Shown here: positions 60,901-64,000 of the stretch, piece by piece | Layout of the letters: each line of letters opens with the position of its first letter | How positions within the stretch are numbered: the first letter of the stretch is position 1 | NCBI GenBank assembly: GCA_958510875.1 | Contig: OY294067.1 | Location: forward strand, 278,647,242-278,711,241 | Source: Endomychus coccineus | Lineage: Eukaryota; Arthropoda; Insecta; Coleoptera; Endomychidae | Direction: 5' to 3' | Length of the DNA stretch: 64,000 bases | Position numbers and translations under genes: made by a program | Notes under the pieces: generated by a model | Seen by the model: the letters and a program-made list of their open reading frames with translations, nothing else | Told to the model about the DNA's origin: nothing | Databases searched by the model: none

Positions 60901-61949
60901 AGTAACAGTTATATTCCTCTCTCAAATCAGAATAGTAAATATTGCGTTACGAGAAAAATTGGCAGTGTCAACATAACCGAGGTTTCCGGACCCGTCGAGT
61001 GTACAGTACCGGAGGTTTTAGTGTATAATGTATATATTGTAAACATAATGAAAGACAACATACTAAACTAGTATACATGTATTTTGATTGTAATCCTAAT
61101 TTAATTAAAAAAATGTTTTATGCGATCGATTATTTTCATACATTTCCTTTCTAAATTACTACCAAAAAAAGCCTTAGATAATAAGTACATACTCCGGAAA
61201 GAATGTGTTTTAACGAGGTCTTTTATGTTTGCGAAAAAGGGGAAGTTATTTTTAAGGTGAGTAATACATTTTGACAAGAGTAACAGTTCTATTCCTCTCT
61301 CAAATCAGAATACTTACTAATACTTAGTAACACTGCTTGCGATTCCGGGAAGAAATCGTTTTACCACTTCGTGATCCAAGCGCTAGCTGGTGGCTGAGCG
61401 AGGGACTACGAGTTTGGCGACGCGTAAGAGACCCATATCAACCAGACCTGTATGTATGACCGTGACCACAACATATCAGTTCCGCTATGCAGTATATGAT
61501 ATTCTATGTAAAATTTAGCTGTTTATGATTCAATTTACGATCGTTTAATTGGCATATTTGGAAGTTATCGTAGAGAAACATTACTCTTGAGTAATGATGA
61601 AAATTGATATCATTGTTCATTAAATCATTACAAATGAACCAGATGATTTGAGAAAATTATTATACCAATGCCACAATTCTGAATACTATTTCTTATTGAA
61701 TGATAAGGTAAGCTTGCCTAATAAAATGATCATGTGTTGAAAAAAATATTCCTTGAAGTATTTTCTGCTGAAAATATTGATAGCACTTTCACACATTTTA
61801 ATAAAAATATGTCTTGCATAACATGATCTCGAGGCAAATAGACGATTTATTAAATTGTCTCTTATCCATTTTCTTTGAATTTCTTTAATGTTGTATCGTA
61901 GGAACACCAATAGAGTCCGTGCAGCTTGGGCCCTCAATGGTTTGGCATG
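57972..61949 (-). CDS. PPP4R4: PPP4R4-like protein phosphatase 4 regulatory subunit, partial (3 exons)
   Basis: Three minus-strand exons are seen: 61949-61718, 59568-59272 and 58062-57972. Phases 1 and 1 match across the junctions and the third ends in phase 2, so at least one more exon is missing. HEAT-repeat helices include RTLLVFLRYNIKEIQRKW and INIFSRKYFKEYFF. Next come GDRISNIRLCAILLLPQLRS and LLPEDKKLSSALDDAVRKIE, closely resembling the last HEAT repeats of vertebrate PPP4R4. A charged coiled-coil-like stretch follows (EDKIKQEEEAKIA). The first intron starts with a GC donor (TTAG then GCAAGC at 61718/61717). Upstream exons must lie beyond 64 kb. No convincing terminal exon was found between 57.97 and 54.3 kb. 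PPP4R4 binds the PP4 catalytic subunit in the cytoplasm in mammals. Confidence 0.82.
58326..58689. mobile_element. TA-flanked MITE, family M, copy 3 (short)
   Basis: 364 bp. The ends TACCGGGATATCAAAAATTA are as in copies 1 and 2, and the left subterminal region is almost identical to copy 1. Most of the interior is deleted. It is in the PPP4R4-like gene region. Confidence 0.8.
60552..61464 (+). mobile_element. P-superfamily element, copy C, rearranged
   Basis: Ends CACGGTCCTACATACATGTC and the complement of CACGGTCATACATACAGGTC, with perfect 8-bp duplication ACCACAAC (60544-60551, 61465-61472). The THAP block MPKCKTGYKSVKQETSVFKV is readable on the plus strand from 60737. A second partial repeat of the inner region (GAAGAAATCGTTTTA ... 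GGTGAGTAATACATTTTGAC) shows an internal duplication and insertion. It lies in a PPP4R4 intron. Confidence 0.85.
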
Positions 61950-62539
61950 CTAAAAAACCCCAAAATTATAACTAATAAGTATATGCTTATTGAATTTACA
62001 TTATTTTCACCTGATTACACCATTCGGGTGAAATCAATGACTATAAATAGGAATAGACACAGCATCGACTATACTTTACCAAAGCAGTGTTTGCGCCCAA
62101 CATCGTAAGCTGCGGGCAAAAGAAAAAGGAGGTGGCATACATACTCTCCGCTTAGGGCCGTTTGTATAGATTACGTTTATATTATAGTTTAAACTCGGGT
62201 TAAATTGCAGTTTAATCTTAAGTTCGAACTGAAACTGACCAAGTAGCAAAATGATCCTTGTGTATGTTCTAGTTAAATCAATTGAAGATTGTAGCACAGA
62301 GAGCACAGATCAACTATAGAGCTTAGACTGTAGCCAACTTTCACTTGTAACAAATAATAGATTTTCAATTATTATTGCAAAAAAATTAATACAGGTAGTG
62401 GCGATAAAAGGATGCTTCAATACCAATGTTAGTTTCTCTATAATGCAGATACCTACAAAAAATACACTTTTTATGTATTTCTAATTTTCATCCAAAAAAA
62501 TTACATCTGTGTAGTTGTTTGCAAAATGATACTGTTAAA

Positions 62540-62725
62540 GTAGTAGTAATACTTCTACCGATGCTTTCGAGATTCTAAACCTATTTATAAATTCACTATC
62601 TAACCAAATGTCCATGCTGTCAATACCTGCCCGGAATGTACGAGCTCTCTTTTTGTTTTCCATCATATTAATGATCATCTTCATCGTCAAATAATATCTC
62701 TTCAATAATTTCGAAATCGTCCATT
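62540..62725 (-). pseudogene. PIF/Harbinger transposase N-terminal remnant
   Basis: On the minus strand MDDFEIIEEILFDDEDDH, then after a frameshift RTFRAGIDSMDIWLDSEFIN and RFRISKASVEVLL. This resembles the N-terminal region of HARBI1-type nucleases. Nearby GGGCCGTTTGTATAG (62155) looks like a Harbinger end. The catalytic part is absent. Confidence 0.55.
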
Positions 62726-62932
62726 TTTCAATCAGAAATATCACAAGATCGGTTTATTTTGCCTATATTCCATCATAGCGCTCCTCTAGTAGGCTATGAT
62801 TCTGTGTAACAGAAGGTTGAAGTTTAACTAGTATCCACCAGTTGATAGTTAAACTCCGAGTGGTAGTTTCCGTCACATACACAGTAAACATTACTGATTA
62901 AATGTAACCTGTAGTTTAAACTCAATGACTCA

Positions 62933-64000
62933 TAGTCCAGGCAACGAACCGGAAAATAAAAAAAATGTATAGTAAGCTAGAATTTCAAAATTTTTCTTGC
63001 ATTTTGTTCCTAATACCCCATAGATCATTCATGACTATCAAGACCTCGGGGGTCAACCTTTCAACTCCCCCAAAACGGGGTTCCCCCCCCCCCGAGCATT
63101 ACTATATAAACAATCCAAAATTAATGAATTAAGAGCCGAAAATGACCCCTAGTATGTTTTTTGGGTCGCTGATCACGATGCCGCAGTCACTTTTCTCGGA
63201 AAACTCCCTCCAGATGGGAAATTTGGAAAATTTATACATAATATATAATTAATAATTTTGTTGCAAAAATGACCTTTAGTAGGTTTTTTGGGTCGCTGAT
63301 CACGATTCAGCTGTTATATTTCCCAAAAAACTCTTCAGATGGAAAATTCGGGAAATTTGAGATTTTCCTGAGTAGGTTGTAATAATAAAGTATAATTTTG
63401 TTGCAAAAATGACCTCTGGTAGGTTTTTTGGGTCACTGATCACGATTCCGCTGTTATTTTTCCAAAAAAACTTTCCAGATGGAAAATTCGGGAAATTTGA
63501 GATTTTCCTGAGACGGTTATTAATAATAAAGTATAATTTTGTTGCAAAAATGACTAGAGGTCACTAGAGGTAATTTTTGTATCAAAATTATACTTTATTA
63601 TTCATAACCGTCTTAGGAAAATCTCAAATTTCCCAAATTTTCCATCTGGAGAGACTTTTTTGGGAAAAATTACAGCTGAATCGTGATCAGCGACCCAAAA
63701 AACCTACTTGAGGTCATTATTGGATCAAAATTATACTTTATTATTCACAATAACGTCTCAGGAAAATCTCAAATTTCCCGAATTTTCCATCTGGAGAGTT
63801 TTTTGGGAAAAATAACAGCGGAATCGTGATCAGCGACCCAAAAAACCTGCTGGAGGTAATTTTTGCAACAAAATTATACTTTATTATTCACAACCGTCTC
63901 AGGAAAATCTCAAATTCCCCAATTTTCCATCTGGAGAGAGTTTTTTGGGAAAAATAACAGCGGAATCGTGACCAGCGACCAAATTTCCCCTCTGGAGGGA
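62933..64000. mobile_element. Foldback element F1, second copy, cut by window end
   Basis: It starts TAGTCCAGGCAACGAACCGG like the copy at 5599. Three forward subunits (about 63145-63550) meet inverted subunits from about 63560 onward, at least three, continuing past the window end. Subunit cores read GGTCGCTGATCACGATTC / GAATCGTGATCAGCGACC. Confidence 0.75.

Overview
This is a window of an AT-rich insect nuclear genome: spliced genes with GT-AG introns, and many transposons. A nod-type kinesin and the mix of Penelope-like, P-superfamily, hAT, Tc1/mariner-like and non-LTR elements point to a holometabolous insect. A beetle would fit, but the sequence alone does not settle the order. I assembled exons by eye from splice sites, reading phase and remembered family sequences; no alignment was run.

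Layout. A four-TM protein resembling TMEM179 lies at 4.8-7.4 kb (-). A GOLT1/GOT1 vesicle-transport gene lies at 9.06-10.19 kb (+). A small SAM-domain, probably tail-anchored protein lies at 12.08-13.38 kb (+). DNA topoisomerase II fills 16.9-41.7 kb (-) with nine inferred coding exons and transposon-filled introns. TMEM223 (42.5-43.3 kb, +) is divergent from Top2. The kinesin nod (43.4-54.3 kb, -, nine coding exons) converges on TMEM223. The 3' part of a PPP4R4-like HEAT-repeat gene runs from 61.9 kb down to 58.0 kb (-); its 5' exons and its last exon were not found here.

Top2, nod and possibly PPP4R4 have roles around chromosomes, spindle or phosphatase control. GOLT1 acts in the early secretory pathway and TMEM223 in mitochondria. 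I see no operon-like logic. Two gene pairs share control or transcript space: Top2/TMEM223 share a 0.8 kb divergent promoter region, and TMEM223/nod have stop codons 104 bp apart with overlapping polyadenylation signals.

Mobile DNA is the most striking content. The 4.7 kb Top2 intron at 20.86-25.55 kb is almost wholly a Penelope-like palindrome enclosing about 13 tandem ~189-bp copies of one reverse-transcriptase segment. Two other Penelope-like copies carry minimal hammerhead ribozymes. Three P-superfamily elements and one 21-bp relic have 8-bp target duplications. Several unrelated long-arm foldback elements share a GGGTCGCTGA core. A three-copy TA-flanked MITE family is also present.
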